Below are positions 31,471-39,412 of a stretch of DNA of 64,000 bases, piece after piece. The stretch lies in NCBI RefSeq assembly GCF_002260845.1, contig NZ_BEDT01000002.1, positions 1 to 64,000 of the forward strand, written 5' to 3'. Both the position numbers and the translations under genes were made by a program. Below the pieces are notes generated by a model, which worked only from the letters and a program-made list of their open reading frames with translations, had not been told where the DNA came from and ran no database searches. Each line of letters starts with the position of its first letter. The first letter of the stretch is position 1. This DNA comes from Pseudolactococcus reticulitermitis (GTDB lineage: Bacteria > Bacillota > Bacilli > Lactobacillales > Streptococcaceae).

Positions 31471-31510
31471 GCGTCAAGAAAAAACCATCTGAAAAAATGG
31501 TTCTGTAATC

Positions 31511-31543
31511 AATCGTCTGGGAAAATTTCCTAGGCGATTTTTT
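31511..31543 (+). terminator. Terminator after leuS
   Basis: AATCGTCTGGGAAA faces TTTCCTAGGCGATT with two G-T pairs, ending in TTTTTT. A smaller AACCAT/ATGGTT hairpin lies just upstream. Confidence 0.87.
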
Positions 31544-31546
31544 GGT

Positions 31547-31574
31547 ATACAAATCTTTCCTTAAAGATTTGTAT
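31547..31574 (+). promoter_or_regulatory. Operator-like inverted repeat at the glycosyltransferase promoter
   Basis: ATACAAATCTTT and AAAGATTTGTAT form a perfect 12-bp inverted repeat with a CCTT centre. Its right end is the -35 box TTGTAT (31569-31574), 17 bases before TATAAT (31592-31597). The position suits a repressor site, although it could also be a second hairpin of the leuS terminator. Confidence 0.55.
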
Positions 31575-31658
31575 TAGTTATCAAAATGCTTTATAATTAA
31601 GACAACATTGGGTGGATTTGGCATCAGTGTAAATGAAATATAGCAGAAAGAATAGCGC

Positions 31659-32594
31659 ATGAAAAAATTATCAATCATTGTACCTTGTTACAATGAGCAA
31701 GAAACAATTGACATCTATCTCCAAGAAATGAAACAAGTGGAGGCAAACATGTCACTTGAATTCGAATATTTATTCGTGAACGATGGCTCGAAAGATGACA
31801 CCTTACTTCGTTTAAAAGCAGCAGCAAATCAATATACAAATGTGAATTACATTTCTTTTTCAAGAAATTTTGGTAAAGAAGCGGCATTAATTGCTGGTTT
31901 AGAGGCTGTAACAGGGGATTTGATTACGGTCATGGATGTTGACTTGCAAGATCCACCTGAACTTTTACCAGAAATGTACGAAAAAATACAAGAAGGTTAT
32001 GATATTATTGGGACAAGACGTTATAATCGTGTTGGTGAACCGATGATACGTTCTTTTTTTGCCAAGAAATTTTATCAAATTATCAATCGTATTTCTGATA
32101 CAGAGATGGTCGATGGCGCGCGTGATTTCCGTTTGATGACGCGTCAAGTGGTTGACGCCGTTTTAGAGCTAACTGAAGTGAATCGATTTTCTAAGGGAAT
32201 TTTTAGCTGGGTTGGTTTTAATACTTACTACATCTCCTATGAGAATAGGGAGCGTTCAGCAGGGGAAACAACCTGGAATTTTTGGTCGCTTTTTCAATAC
32301 TCACTTGAAGGCATTATCAATTTTTCAGAAGCACCTCTCATTTTTTCAACACTTGTTGGGTTAGGGAGCTGTATCATTTCGATGCTAGCGATGATTTATT
32401 TCTTTGTGTCTAGTCTACTGAAACAAAATCAAGTGCCAGGTTGGCCTTCTCTTGTTTGCATCATTCTCTTTTTGGGCGGTTTACAACTATTTTGTCTAGG
32501 GATTGTTGGAAAATACATTGGGAAAATTTTTACAGAAGTCAAAAAACGTCCCAATTATATTATTGAAGAAAGTCATTGTAAAAGTGAGGATTAG
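31659..32594 (+). CDS. GtrB-type bactoprenol glycosyltransferase
   Basis: The 311-residue product is a family 2 glycosyltransferase: IIVPCYNEQETI, the DDG-like VNDGSKDD, and the catalytic-metal segment MDVDLQDPPE near residue 92. Two membrane spans follow at about 228-252 and 262-286. This layout matches GtrB/YkcC enzymes that load a sugar onto undecaprenyl phosphate for wall or polysaccharide decoration. No flippase or GtrC gene is adjacent. Three short bases of overlap are absent; it stands alone between two terminators. Confidence 0.87.
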   Translation: MKKLSIIVPCYNEQETIDIYLQEMKQVEANMSLEFEYLFVNDGSKDDTLLRLKAAANQYTNVNYISFSRNFGKEAALIAGLEAVTGDLITVMDVDLQDPPELLPEMYEKIQEGYDIIGTRRYNRVGEPMIRSFFAKKFYQIINRISDTEMVDGARDFRLMTRQVVDAVLELTEVNRFSKGIFSWVGFNTYYISYENRERSAGETTWNFWSLFQYSLEGIINFSEAPLIFSTLVGLGSCIISMLAMIYFFVSSLLKQNQVPGWPSLVCIILFLGGLQLFCLGIVGKYIGKIFTEVKKRPNYIIEESHCKSED

Positions 32595-32615
32595 TTAGCC
32601 CCATCAGGTATCCAG

Positions 32616-32646
32616 CAAGCCACCGATTAAAGCGGCTTGTTTTTTT
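32616..32646 (+). terminator. Terminator after the glycosyltransferase
   Basis: CAAGCC (32616-32621) pairs with GGCTTG (32634-32639), followed by seven T. Confidence 0.75.
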
Positions 32647-32680
32647 GATGGTTGTCATTTGTTACCTCTTGTCAACAGCT

Positions 32681-32812
32681 TACACGAGCAGTAAAAGTTT
32701 TTTACAGTAGCAGTAATAAAAATTTACAGTAGCTGTAGCCAAAAGTTGTATTAGCTACAATAAAAAATTGTATTAGCTATAGCAAAAAAATATATTAGCA
32801 GTAGCAAATACT
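32681..32812. repeat. Six degenerate 22-nt tandem repeats
   Basis: Units begin at 32681, 32703, 32725, 32749, 32771 and 32793, with spacings of 22, 22, 24, 22 and 22 bases. Each opens with TACA(C/G) or TATTAG, runs through TAGC and ends in an A/T-rich stretch. Stops occur in the frames examined, so it is unlikely to be coding. It fills most of the gap between the glycosyltransferase and the Fe-S family gene. A period near two helical turns would suit phased protein binding (inference). Confidence 0.7.
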
Positions 32813-32822
32813 AGCATCATAA

Positions 32823-32849
32823 AACAGCCTTTCAGTTTGAAGGGCTGTT
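32823..32849 (-). terminator. Terminator of the Fe-S family gene
   Basis: AACAGCCTTTCA faces TGAAGGGCTGTT around GTT with one G-T pair. On the minus strand the stem ends in TTTT. Confidence 0.75.
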
Positions 32850-32856
32850 CAGCAGT

Positions 32857-33207
32857 TTATTTAATTTGTCGATAGTCCAAAATCTGAACGTTGCTATCAA
32901 TCACTTCGCCAGCGGCTTTGAGTTGGACGCGTTTGTCAGTATTTTCAGTGATGGTCATGCCATTTTCGAGGAACATTTCGCCGTACTTTTTAAAATGTAG
33001 GGGGGCAAAGTTTGAGTCAATGACGATATCAAAGACATCAGGCACTGTCCCTTTAGCAATCGCAATCAAGCGATAGTTGGTGCCAATGGAACAACCTTCG
33101 ACTGGGCGACCTGTTTCGCCAAGGGTGTTGTCAAAATCTAAAACGAGATCGGCATTAGACCAGTCAGCCAACCGAGCTAGTATTTGTTCGTCAAATGTAA
33201 TTTTCAT
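32857..33207 (-). CDS. HesB/IscA-like iron-sulfur cluster biosynthesis family protein
   Basis: The 116-residue product resembles the Fe-S_biosyn family that Firmicutes carry in a divergent form (MKITFDEQILARLADW... FDNTLGETGRPVEGCS). It has one conserved Cys (near residue 39) rather than the three of A-type scaffolds, so cluster carriage as in IscA is doubtful. A full TAGGAGG ribosome site precedes the ATG. It is divergent from recQ. Confidence 0.75.
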   Translation of the reverse strand: MKITFDEQILARLADWSNADLVLDFDNTLGETGRPVEGCSIGTNYRLIAIAKGTVPDVFDIVIDSNFAPLHFKKYGEMFLENGMTITENTDKRVQLKAAGEVIDSNVQILDYRQIK

Positions 33208-33330
33208 GAGAATACCTCCTAGGGTTATTATACCCCTCTCATCGCTATTTTACAAAGGAAAGCGACTGAAGTTAAGGTAAAATAATCGAGTAGCTCTGAC
33301 AGACATCAGGCTTTTTGTTATAATAAAAAG

Positions 33331-35130
33331 ATGACAACAGCACACGACATATTAAAATCCATCTATGGCTATGATAGCTTTCGCGATGGACAAGAAGCGA
33401 TTATTAACAGTGTTCTAGCTGGCAAACGAACGCTCGGCATTATGCCCACAGGCGGCGGGAAATCGCTGACTTATCAGATTCCTGCGATTTTATCAGATGG
33501 CTTGACTATGGTCGTTTCGCCCTTGATTTCACTCATGAAAAATCAAGTCGATGAACTCGTTGCGGCGGGTGTTTCAGCGACTATGATCAACAGTTCGCTT
33601 GATTTTGAGGACATCAAAAACCGGACTTATGATATTAAACAAGGCGTTTATCAGATTTTCTTTGTCGCGCCTGAGCGCCTAGAAGACCCTTACTTTTACA
33701 ATTTTATCCAGTCTCTCAATCTCAGTTTGGTTGTCATTGATGAAGTTCATGTTTTGTCCCAATGGGGACATGATTTTAGACCAGCCTATCTCAGAGCAGT
33801 TGGTCTGATAGAAAACTTGAGCAATCACCCTAATGTCATGGCACTGACGGCCACAGCGACTGAAAAAGTACAAGCCGATTTGGTTCGCATTTTAAACATT
33901 GACGAAACGATTGTCACCGGTTTTGCCAGAGCCAATCTCGCGATTAAAATCGAAAAAGGTCTGACCGACGCTGAAAAGCGGCAATATGTGGTCTCTTATG
34001 TCAAAAATCATCCAGATGATGTCGGGATTATCTACGCCGGAACTCGAAAAAAGGTTGATGAGCTTTGGGAATTGCTCAACCAATCGGGTCTCTCAGCCGG
34101 TCGTTATCATGCGGGCATGTCCGATCAAGCGCGTGAAACGGCACAAAATGGCTTTCTCTATGACGACTATCAAGTCATCGTCGCCACTAACGCCTTTGGC
34201 ATGGGGATCAATAAAACCAACGTCCGCTATGTCCTGCACTTGACCATGCCGGGTGCGATTGAAGCCTATTATCAGGAAATTGGGCGAGCGGGACGTGATG
34301 GTCTGCCGAGTGAGAGTGTTCTTTTATACTCAGCGCGTGATATTCAGCTCCAGCGCTATTTCATTGATCTGGCTGAAAATCAAGCTGCCGACTACCGCCA
34401 CAAAGAACTGGCTAAATTGCAGGAAATGACGGCATTTGCCAGCACGCAGATGTGTTTACAGCGCTATATTATCCAGTACTTTGGCGAAGAAATGACGGAT
34501 TGTGGGATTTGTTCCAATTGTACTGATGATCGAGAGTTGATTGACGTGACCGTTGATGCCCAAAAAGTCCTATCAAACATTGTTCGCATGAGTCAACTTC
34601 GCGACGGCAGTTATTCTCGAACCCAAGTCGTCAACGTCTTGCGTGGTAAATTGCCAGAAAAAATGCGCTGGACTGGCTTTGACACACTCTCAACCTACGG
34701 GCTTATGGCGGATTGGTCGCTCAAAAAACTCAACAGTTTTGTCGATTACTTGGTGGCTGATGGTTATCTGGATGTTGCGGGCGAGTACAATGGTCTCAGT
34801 GTTTCAGAAAATGGCGTCCAAGTCTTAAAAGGTCAGCTGACAGTTACCATGCGCGAAATAAAAGTCAAAGAAACGCTAGAAAAATCCCGTTCGACGAAAC
34901 GGGAAGTCGGTGGTGAACTTTTTGAACTCTTACGGCAACAACGCACAGCCTTTGCCAAAGAATTGGCCATCCCACCTTTTATGGTCTTTTCAGACCAAGT
35001 TTTGATGAACTTGGCAGATGCCAAACCCTTAAATTTATCCGATATGCTCAATGTCTCAGGCATTGGCGAAAAAAAAGCCGACCAATTTGGTCAAGCTTTT
35101 CTAGCAGTGATTCAAAATTATCTGGGTTAA
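33331..35130 (+). CDS. recQ: RecQ-family ATP-dependent DNA helicase
   Basis: RecQ unwinds DNA 3'-5' in recombination and replication-fork repair. The 599 residues show Walker A PTGGGKSLTYQIPA near residue 40, motif II as DEVH (DEAH in most RecQ proteins) in VVIDEVHVLSQWGHDFRP, motif VI QEIGRAGRDG near 315, the zinc-binding cysteines CQRYIIQYFG...CGICSNC near 370-393, a winged-helix region and a final HRDC domain. The ATG is six bases after TGTTATAAT (TATAAT 33319-33324; -35 CTGACA 33296-33301) without a ribosome site, so the mRNA looks leaderless. Confidence 0.94.
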   Translation: MTTAHDILKSIYGYDSFRDGQEAIINSVLAGKRTLGIMPTGGGKSLTYQIPAILSDGLTMVVSPLISLMKNQVDELVAAGVSATMINSSLDFEDIKNRTYDIKQGVYQIFFVAPERLEDPYFYNFIQSLNLSLVVIDEVHVLSQWGHDFRPAYLRAVGLIENLSNHPNVMALTATATEKVQADLVRILNIDETIVTGFARANLAIKIEKGLTDAEKRQYVVSYVKNHPDDVGIIYAGTRKKVDELWELLNQSGLSAGRYHAGMSDQARETAQNGFLYDDYQVIVATNAFGMGINKTNVRYVLHLTMPGAIEAYYQEIGRAGRDGLPSESVLLYSARDIQLQRYFIDLAENQAADYRHKELAKLQEMTAFASTQMCLQRYIIQYFGEEMTDCGICSNCTDDRELIDVTVDAQKVLSNIVRMSQLRDGSYSRTQVVNVLRGKLPEKMRWTGFDTLSTYGLMADWSLKKLNSFVDYLVADGYLDVAGEYNGLSVSENGVQVLKGQLTVTMREIKVKETLEKSRSTKREVGGELFELLRQQRTAFAKELAIPPFMVFSDQVLMNLADAKPLNLSDMLNVSGIGEKKADQFGQAFLAVIQNYLG

Positions 35131-35134
35131 AGAC

Positions 35135-35161
35135 GTCTTCTTATCGCTAGAAGGCATTTTT
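35135..35161 (+). terminator. Terminator between recQ and lctO
   Basis: GTCTTCT pairs with AGAAGGC (one G-T) around TATCGCT, followed by ATTTTT. It may serve both converging genes. Confidence 0.7.
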
Positions 35162-35168
35162 CTGTCGT

Positions 35169-36278
35169 CTATTTGGCATCGATCAGTTCTGTTGCTTTAA
35201 TTTCAGCAACATTGTGCGTCCCCGCAAGCTGCATGGTAATCATGAGTTCTTTTTTGAAATGGTCGAAGACATCGGTTACGCCTTGACGACCGCCGAGGTT
35301 AAGTCCCCAGAGCATGGGTCTACCGATACCGACAACATCAGCACCGCTTGCCAAGGCTTTGAAAATATGTTGCCCACGACGGACACCAGAGTCAAAGACG
35401 ATTGGGACACGTTTATTGACGACTTTGGCAATGTCAGCTAAGACATCAAAGCTAGCAGGGCCACCGTCTAATTGACGCCCGCCGTGGTTAGAAACCCAGA
35501 TGCCATCAACCCCAGCGGCGATTAACGGGTCAACGTCTTTCGGCGATTGAACACCCTTAACGAAAACGGGCAGATGCGTGTAGTCTTTGATAAAGGCGAT
35601 ATCTTTCAGGCTCAAGGCTTGTTTTGCCTTGGCATAGATGGCTGCGATGCCTTCGCCAGAACCTGTTTCACCGTCAGAAGAGAGTTTAGACCATTCTTCG
35701 AGATTGCGCATGACATTTGGAAAAGTGAAGTTGTTGACGATGTCAGATTCGCGGTAGCCACCAAGTGTCGAATCAGCAGTCAGGATAATGGCTTTATAGC
35801 CACCTTTGACAGCTTTGTCAAGAATCCAGCGGTTGAAGTTATCGTCTTTACTCATGTAAAGTTGGAAAAATTTAGGCGCTTCAGGCACAACTTTAGCAAC
35901 ATCATCAACTGTCGCATTGCCATAAGTCGATAGACTGAAAATAGTACCCGCATCGGCAACACCTTGGGCCGTATCGAGTTCAGCCTTTTCATGAACCAGA
36001 CCGTGTGCCGCAATCGGTACGGCGATAATCGGTGCGGAAAGTTTGAGCCCGAGAAATTCAGTCGTCAAATCAGGATTTTCAATGTCTTGCAAGACACGTG
36101 GGGCAATCAATTTATGGTTAAAAGCTAGCGGATTGGCTTTTAAAACCAACTCATCTTCGGCAGCGCCAGAAAGATAGCCGAAAGCACCTTTTGCCATATT
36201 GGCACCGACCTTTGGTTCAAGTGATGGGATATCCAAAATGTCAATGTGGCGTTCTTGTGTTGAGGTAATGTAGCTCAT
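35169..36278 (-). CDS. lctO: L-lactate oxidase (FMN-dependent)
   Basis: This FMN enzyme of the alpha-hydroxy-acid oxidase family converts lactate and oxygen to pyruvate and hydrogen peroxide. The 369 residues carry PIAAHG near residue 95 (the Ala typical of lactate oxidase rather than dehydrogenase), TADSTLGGYRESD, FVKG near 239, and the active-site VSNHGGRQLDG near 262, followed by the FMN-phosphate segment FDSGVRRGQH. No membrane segment is present, so it is soluble. GGAGC lies before the ATG. It is divergent from an NDH-2-like gene. The roughly 110-base leader holds two perfect hairpins. Confidence 0.93.
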   Translation of the reverse strand: MSYITSTQERHIDILDIPSLEPKVGANMAKGAFGYLSGAAEDELVLKANPLAFNHKLIAPRVLQDIENPDLTTEFLGLKLSAPIIAVPIAAHGLVHEKAELDTAQGVADAGTIFSLSTYGNATVDDVAKVVPEAPKFFQLYMSKDDNFNRWILDKAVKGGYKAIILTADSTLGGYRESDIVNNFTFPNVMRNLEEWSKLSSDGETGSGEGIAAIYAKAKQALSLKDIAFIKDYTHLPVFVKGVQSPKDVDPLIAAGVDGIWVSNHGGRQLDGGPASFDVLADIAKVVNKRVPIVFDSGVRRGQHIFKALASGADVVGIGRPMLWGLNLGGRQGVTDVFDHFKKELMITMQLAGTHNVAEIKATELIDAK

Positions 36279-36320
36279 GATGTGCTCCTTTTTTCTATAA
36301 AATAGACAGACGCGAGTTGT

Positions 36321-36366
36321 TGTGACAAGCTGTCACAGGCTTTAGTGCGCCTTGCAAAAAGGCGTA
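36321..36366 (-). promoter_or_regulatory. Two inverted repeats in the lctO leader
   Basis: TGTGACA-AGC-TGTCACA (36321-36337) is a perfect 7-bp repeat. Next to it CGCCTT and AAGGCG pair around a 5-base loop (about 36348-36365). They lie between the lctO start and a CATAAT/TAAAAT -10 near 36393-36400 on the minus strand. The first resembles a Rex site (TTGTGA-N6-TCACAA) but with seven bases in the centre. Confidence 0.5.
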
Positions 36367-36511
36367 CAGACGCAACAAATATTTACAATTTTATTATGCG
36401 CTTATTTGTCTCGTATTTCAAAAATTAACTCACTTTAGTTTTACTTTTAAGTCTGAATGAACTATAATGAGACTATACGTTTTGACACAAAAATAGAACT
36501 TATATTCATTC

Positions 36512-36645
36512 TAAGTAAAGAAAGTGTACAACATTTTTGAGATATTTTTTGTCAATTCGAGGCGATAAGGCGTACAGGTGTACGTCAAGACTTGTCAACG
36601 AAGAAGTGACGGAAAATAGTCCAAAACGTTCGCTTTCTTTACTTA
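36512..36645. mobile_element. MITE-like palindromic element
   Basis: TAAGTAAAGAAAG (36512-36524) and CTTTCTTTACTTA (36633-36645) are perfect 13-bp terminal inverted repeats of a 134-bp segment. Its exact centre is the small palindrome CGTACA-GG-TGTACG (36571-36584), and the arms between keep imperfect complementarity (ATTTTTGAGATATTTTTTGTCA against TGACGGAAAATAGT). This is the form of a short non-autonomous repeat. It holds no ORF. It sits between lctO and the NDH-2 promoter. No second copy was noticed in the window. Confidence 0.5.
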
Positions 36646-36651
36646 ATTGAG

Positions 36652-36657
36652 TATACT
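36652..36657 (+). promoter_or_regulatory. Promoter (-10) of the NDH-2 fusion gene
   Basis: TATACT lies 20 bases before the ATG, with AGGAG at 36666-36670 between. The corresponding -35 region falls in the right terminal repeat of the palindromic element (about 36629-36634). Confidence 0.55.
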
Positions 36658-36677
36658 ATAACATTAGGAGACGTTAA

Positions 36678-38642
36678 ATGTCTAAGAAGAAAATTATCGT
36701 CATTGGTGCTGGCTTTGCTGGTATCAAGGCGACCAAAACCTTATCGAAAAAGCTTAAAAATGAAGCAGAAATTACGTTAATTGATAAACATAGCTATCAT
36801 ACGATGATGACACAGTTGCACGAAGTTGCAGCGGGTCGTGTCCCGTTCACGAATGCCCAATACGATTTGCATAAATTATTTGCCCACCGTCAAAATGTGC
36901 AAATTTTGACAGACGAAGTCATTGGTTTGGACAAGGAAAACAAAAAAGTCACAACCAAAGCCAGCGGTGTGCTTGATTTTGACTATGTTATCGTAGCCAT
37001 TGGTGGCGAGCCCAACGACTTTGGCGTGCCGGGTGTTAAAGAAAATGCCTTCACTTTGTGGTCAATGGCAGATGCGCTTAAAATCAAGCGCCATTTAGAA
37101 ACCGTGGTCGAAAAAGCGTCACTTGAACATGACGACGACAAACGCAAAGCCTTGCTTAATTTTGTCGTTGCTGGTTCTGGTTTTACCGGGATCGAAATGG
37201 TCGGTGAGTTAATCGACTGGCGTCAAGTTGTGGCACGTGATTACAAACTTGATGCGTCAGACATCACGCTCAATGTCGTTGAAATGATGCCAACGATTTT
37301 GAACACATTAGACCGTTCTGACGCGGATAAAGTGGTCAAATATCTGAGCAAGAAAAACGTCAACCTGCTCTTGAATCATGCCATTACAGAAGTCGCAACT
37401 GACCATATCAAAATTAAAGATGGTGCGGACATTCCAACCCATACACTCATCTGGACAACTGGTGTGCAAGGTAATACCCAAGCCACGGCTTATGGGCTTG
37501 CTGAGAGTGAACGCGGACATCGTTTAACAGCCAATGCCTACATGGAAGCGCAAGGCTTTGAAGGTCAAGGCATTTATGTCGCGGGTGATGTGTCAGGTTT
37601 CATCGAAGAAGCAACAGGTCGCCCAACACCGCAAATCGTTGAAGCAGCTGAACAAACAGCGCATACAGCATCTGAAAATATCATCGCAGATATGACAGGT
37701 GGCGACAAGCACAAGTTTGTCGGTAAATACCAAGGGACCATGGTCTCAGTCGGCTCTAAATGGGGTGTTGCCTCTCTCATGGGCAAACTGCATTTGTCAG
37801 GCTTCTTTGCCATGCTTGTCAAACACTTGATTTATATCCTCTATACCTTGCAAATCGGTAGCCTTTGGTATTTTTTCACTTACCTGAAAAATGAGTTCTT
37901 CCACACGCCAAATGATCGCAACCTTTTCCGTGGTCACACGTCACGTTTAGGCAATGTCCTCTGGTCAGTGCCATTGCGCATTTTCTACGGTTTTGTCTGG
38001 TTGACAGAAGCCTCTACTAAGTGGGTCGGTGATGGCAAACTCTTGAACCCCTCAACTTGGTTTGGTAAAGGGTCATGGTTCACCAATGACCTCCATTTTC
38101 CATTTGCTTGGCTCAAAGAAACAGCGACAACTGCCGCAGATGCGGCAGCTGGTGCCTCTACAGAAGCTGCGACGCAGGCAGCGGATGCCACGGCAGCAGC
38201 CAGTGGTGCTGCAAGTTCTGGCGCAGCTGAAGCGACTAAATCAGCCGCTGAATTTGGCCTGTCTTACTCATACGGTCATGAACCGCTGGCGGTTCTCGAC
38301 AAAGTACCAAACTGGTTGGAACCGATTTTCAAATTCATGATTCCCAACAAAGAAGTCGCCCTCTTCATGCAGAAATTCATGTCAATCGTCGAAGTGGCGC
38401 TTGCCCTTGCCTTGATTGTCGGTGCTTTCACTTGGCTTGCTGCAGCTGCAACTGCAGCCTTGACCGTCATGTTCTCCCTTTCAGGCATGTTCTACTGGGT
38501 CAACATCTGGTTCATCTTCGCCGCTATCGCCCTGATGAATGGATCAGGCCGCGCATTTGGTCTCGATAAATGGATTCAGCCATGGCTACAAAAACATTTC
38601 TTTGGTTGGTGGTATGGCAAATCTAAATCACTGTATAAATAA
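36678..38642 (+). CDS. Type II NADH dehydrogenase fused to a C-terminal membrane domain
   Basis: The first 400 or so residues are a type II NADH:quinone oxidoreductase: FAD fingerprint GAGFAGIKA near residue 11, the second dinucleotide motif VVAGSGFTGIEM near 165, and YVAGDVSGF near 302. It would pass electrons from NADH to menaquinone. After two amphipathic/hydrophobic stretches comes a DoxX-like first helix (RIFYGFVWLTEASTKW, near 435), an Ala-rich linker of about 45 residues (about 480-523), and three more hydrophobic spans to residue 654. Normal NDH-2 proteins are near 400 residues. The gene is divergent from lactate oxidase, suggesting shared use under aeration. Confidence 0.87.
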   Translation: MSKKKIIVIGAGFAGIKATKTLSKKLKNEAEITLIDKHSYHTMMTQLHEVAAGRVPFTNAQYDLHKLFAHRQNVQILTDEVIGLDKENKKVTTKASGVLDFDYVIVAIGGEPNDFGVPGVKENAFTLWSMADALKIKRHLETVVEKASLEHDDDKRKALLNFVVAGSGFTGIEMVGELIDWRQVVARDYKLDASDITLNVVEMMPTILNTLDRSDADKVVKYLSKKNVNLLLNHAITEVATDHIKIKDGADIPTHTLIWTTGVQGNTQATAYGLAESERGHRLTANAYMEAQGFEGQGIYVAGDVSGFIEEATGRPTPQIVEAAEQTAHTASENIIADMTGGDKHKFVGKYQGTMVSVGSKWGVASLMGKLHLSGFFAMLVKHLIYILYTLQIGSLWYFFTYLKNEFFHTPNDRNLFRGHTSRLGNVLWSVPLRIFYGFVWLTEASTKWVGDGKLLNPSTWFGKGSWFTNDLHFPFAWLKETATTAADAAAGASTEAATQAADATAAASGAASSGAAEATKSAAEFGLSYSYGHEPLAVLDKVPNWLEPIFKFMIPNKEVALFMQKFMSIVEVALALALIVGAFTWLAAAATAALTVMFSLSGMFYWVNIWFIFAAIALMNGSGRAFGLDKWIQPWLQKHFFGWWYGKSKSLYK

Positions 38643-38650
38643 ACGATTTA

Positions 38651-38670
38651 AAAACGCTTCGGTGTTTTTT
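38651..38670 (+). terminator. Terminator after the NDH-2 fusion gene
   Basis: AAAACGC-TTCG-GTGTTTT with a UUCG tetraloop and T-run. The thiN promoter begins immediately after it. Confidence 0.82.
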
Positions 38671-38686
38671 TGGTATAATGAGAATT

Positions 38687-39343
38687 ATGAAAATAGTCAT
38701 TCTAGCAGGGGGGCCTGCCGAAAATTTTGAGGAATTGATTGCTGAGCATACAGAAGGCACAGATACTTTTTTTGTCGGCGTTGACAGAGGTGCCTATTGT
38801 TTGATGCAGGCTGGTTTGCCAGTCCATCTGGCGATTGGTGATTTTGATAGTTTGACAGCGCAAGAATTTCTGGAAGTCCAAGCTTATGCGGAGGACCTCC
38901 AACAATCCCCTGCTGAAAAAGATGATACAGATTTAGAGCTTGCTGTGTTGACTGCGACTGAACGCTTTCCAAATGCGAGTGAAATCTTGATTTTAGGTGG
39001 ATTGGGTGGTCGTTTTGACCATGGCATTCAGATTTTTTATCTGGTTTTACAGGCTAGATTTTCTAAACTCTTATCTAAAATTACTTTGTTAGATGCTCAG
39101 AATGTGATTAAATTTGTAGGGGCAGGTCATCATGTTCTGACGAAGCTACCTGAGATGACTTATTTGGCTTTTGCCAGTTTGACCCCCGTGATTGGCTTTT
39201 CAATCAAAGCAGCTAAGTACGAGCTACAAAAGACTGATTTTCCGTTAAATTTTTCACTTTCTTCAAATGAATTTGTTGCTGAAAATCCTGTTACCATTGA
39301 TTTCGAGACGGGGATAGTCGCCGTCATTCAGTCGAGGGATTAA
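38687..39343 (+). CDS. thiN: Thiamine pyrophosphokinase
   Basis: ThiN transfers pyrophosphate from ATP to thiamine to give the cofactor. The 218 residues carry VILAGGPAENF, GVDRGAYCL, the GDFDSL motif near residue 47, DDTDLELAV and GGLGGRFDHG. The ATG at 38687 is preferred: it is seven bases after TGGTATAAT (TATAAT 38674-38679), while the earlier in-frame ATG (38678) lies inside that -10 box. There is no ribosome site, so the message appears leaderless. Confidence 0.93.
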   Translation: MKIVILAGGPAENFEELIAEHTEGTDTFFVGVDRGAYCLMQAGLPVHLAIGDFDSLTAQEFLEVQAYAEDLQQSPAEKDDTDLELAVLTATERFPNASEILILGGLGGRFDHGIQIFYLVLQARFSKLLSKITLLDAQNVIKFVGAGHHVLTKLPEMTYLAFASLTPVIGFSIKAAKYELQKTDFPLNFSLSSNEFVAENPVTIDFETGIVAVIQSRD

Positions 39344-39365
39344 GTAAAGTAAGGAGTAGTTTAGC

Positions 39366-39394
39366 TTGACAATTATAATTTACAATTGTAAACT
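39366..39394 (+). promoter_or_regulatory. copYZ promoter with cop box
   Basis: TTGACA (39366-39371) is followed at 17 bases by TAAACT (39389-39394). The palindrome TACAATTGTA (39381-39390, extended TTTACAATTGTAAA) matches the known CopY operator TACANNTGTA and overlaps the -10. Copper should release CopY from it. Confidence 0.88.
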
Positions 39395-39412
39395 ATAGTT
39401 AGAGGTGATGAT

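Noticed and set aside
32681..32812. CRISPR array
   Set aside because: The units are contiguous and degenerate, with no spacers and no cas genes in the window.
36320..36338. Rex operator at lctO
   Set aside because: TTGTGA and TCACAG are seven bases apart, not six, so the identification is not safe.
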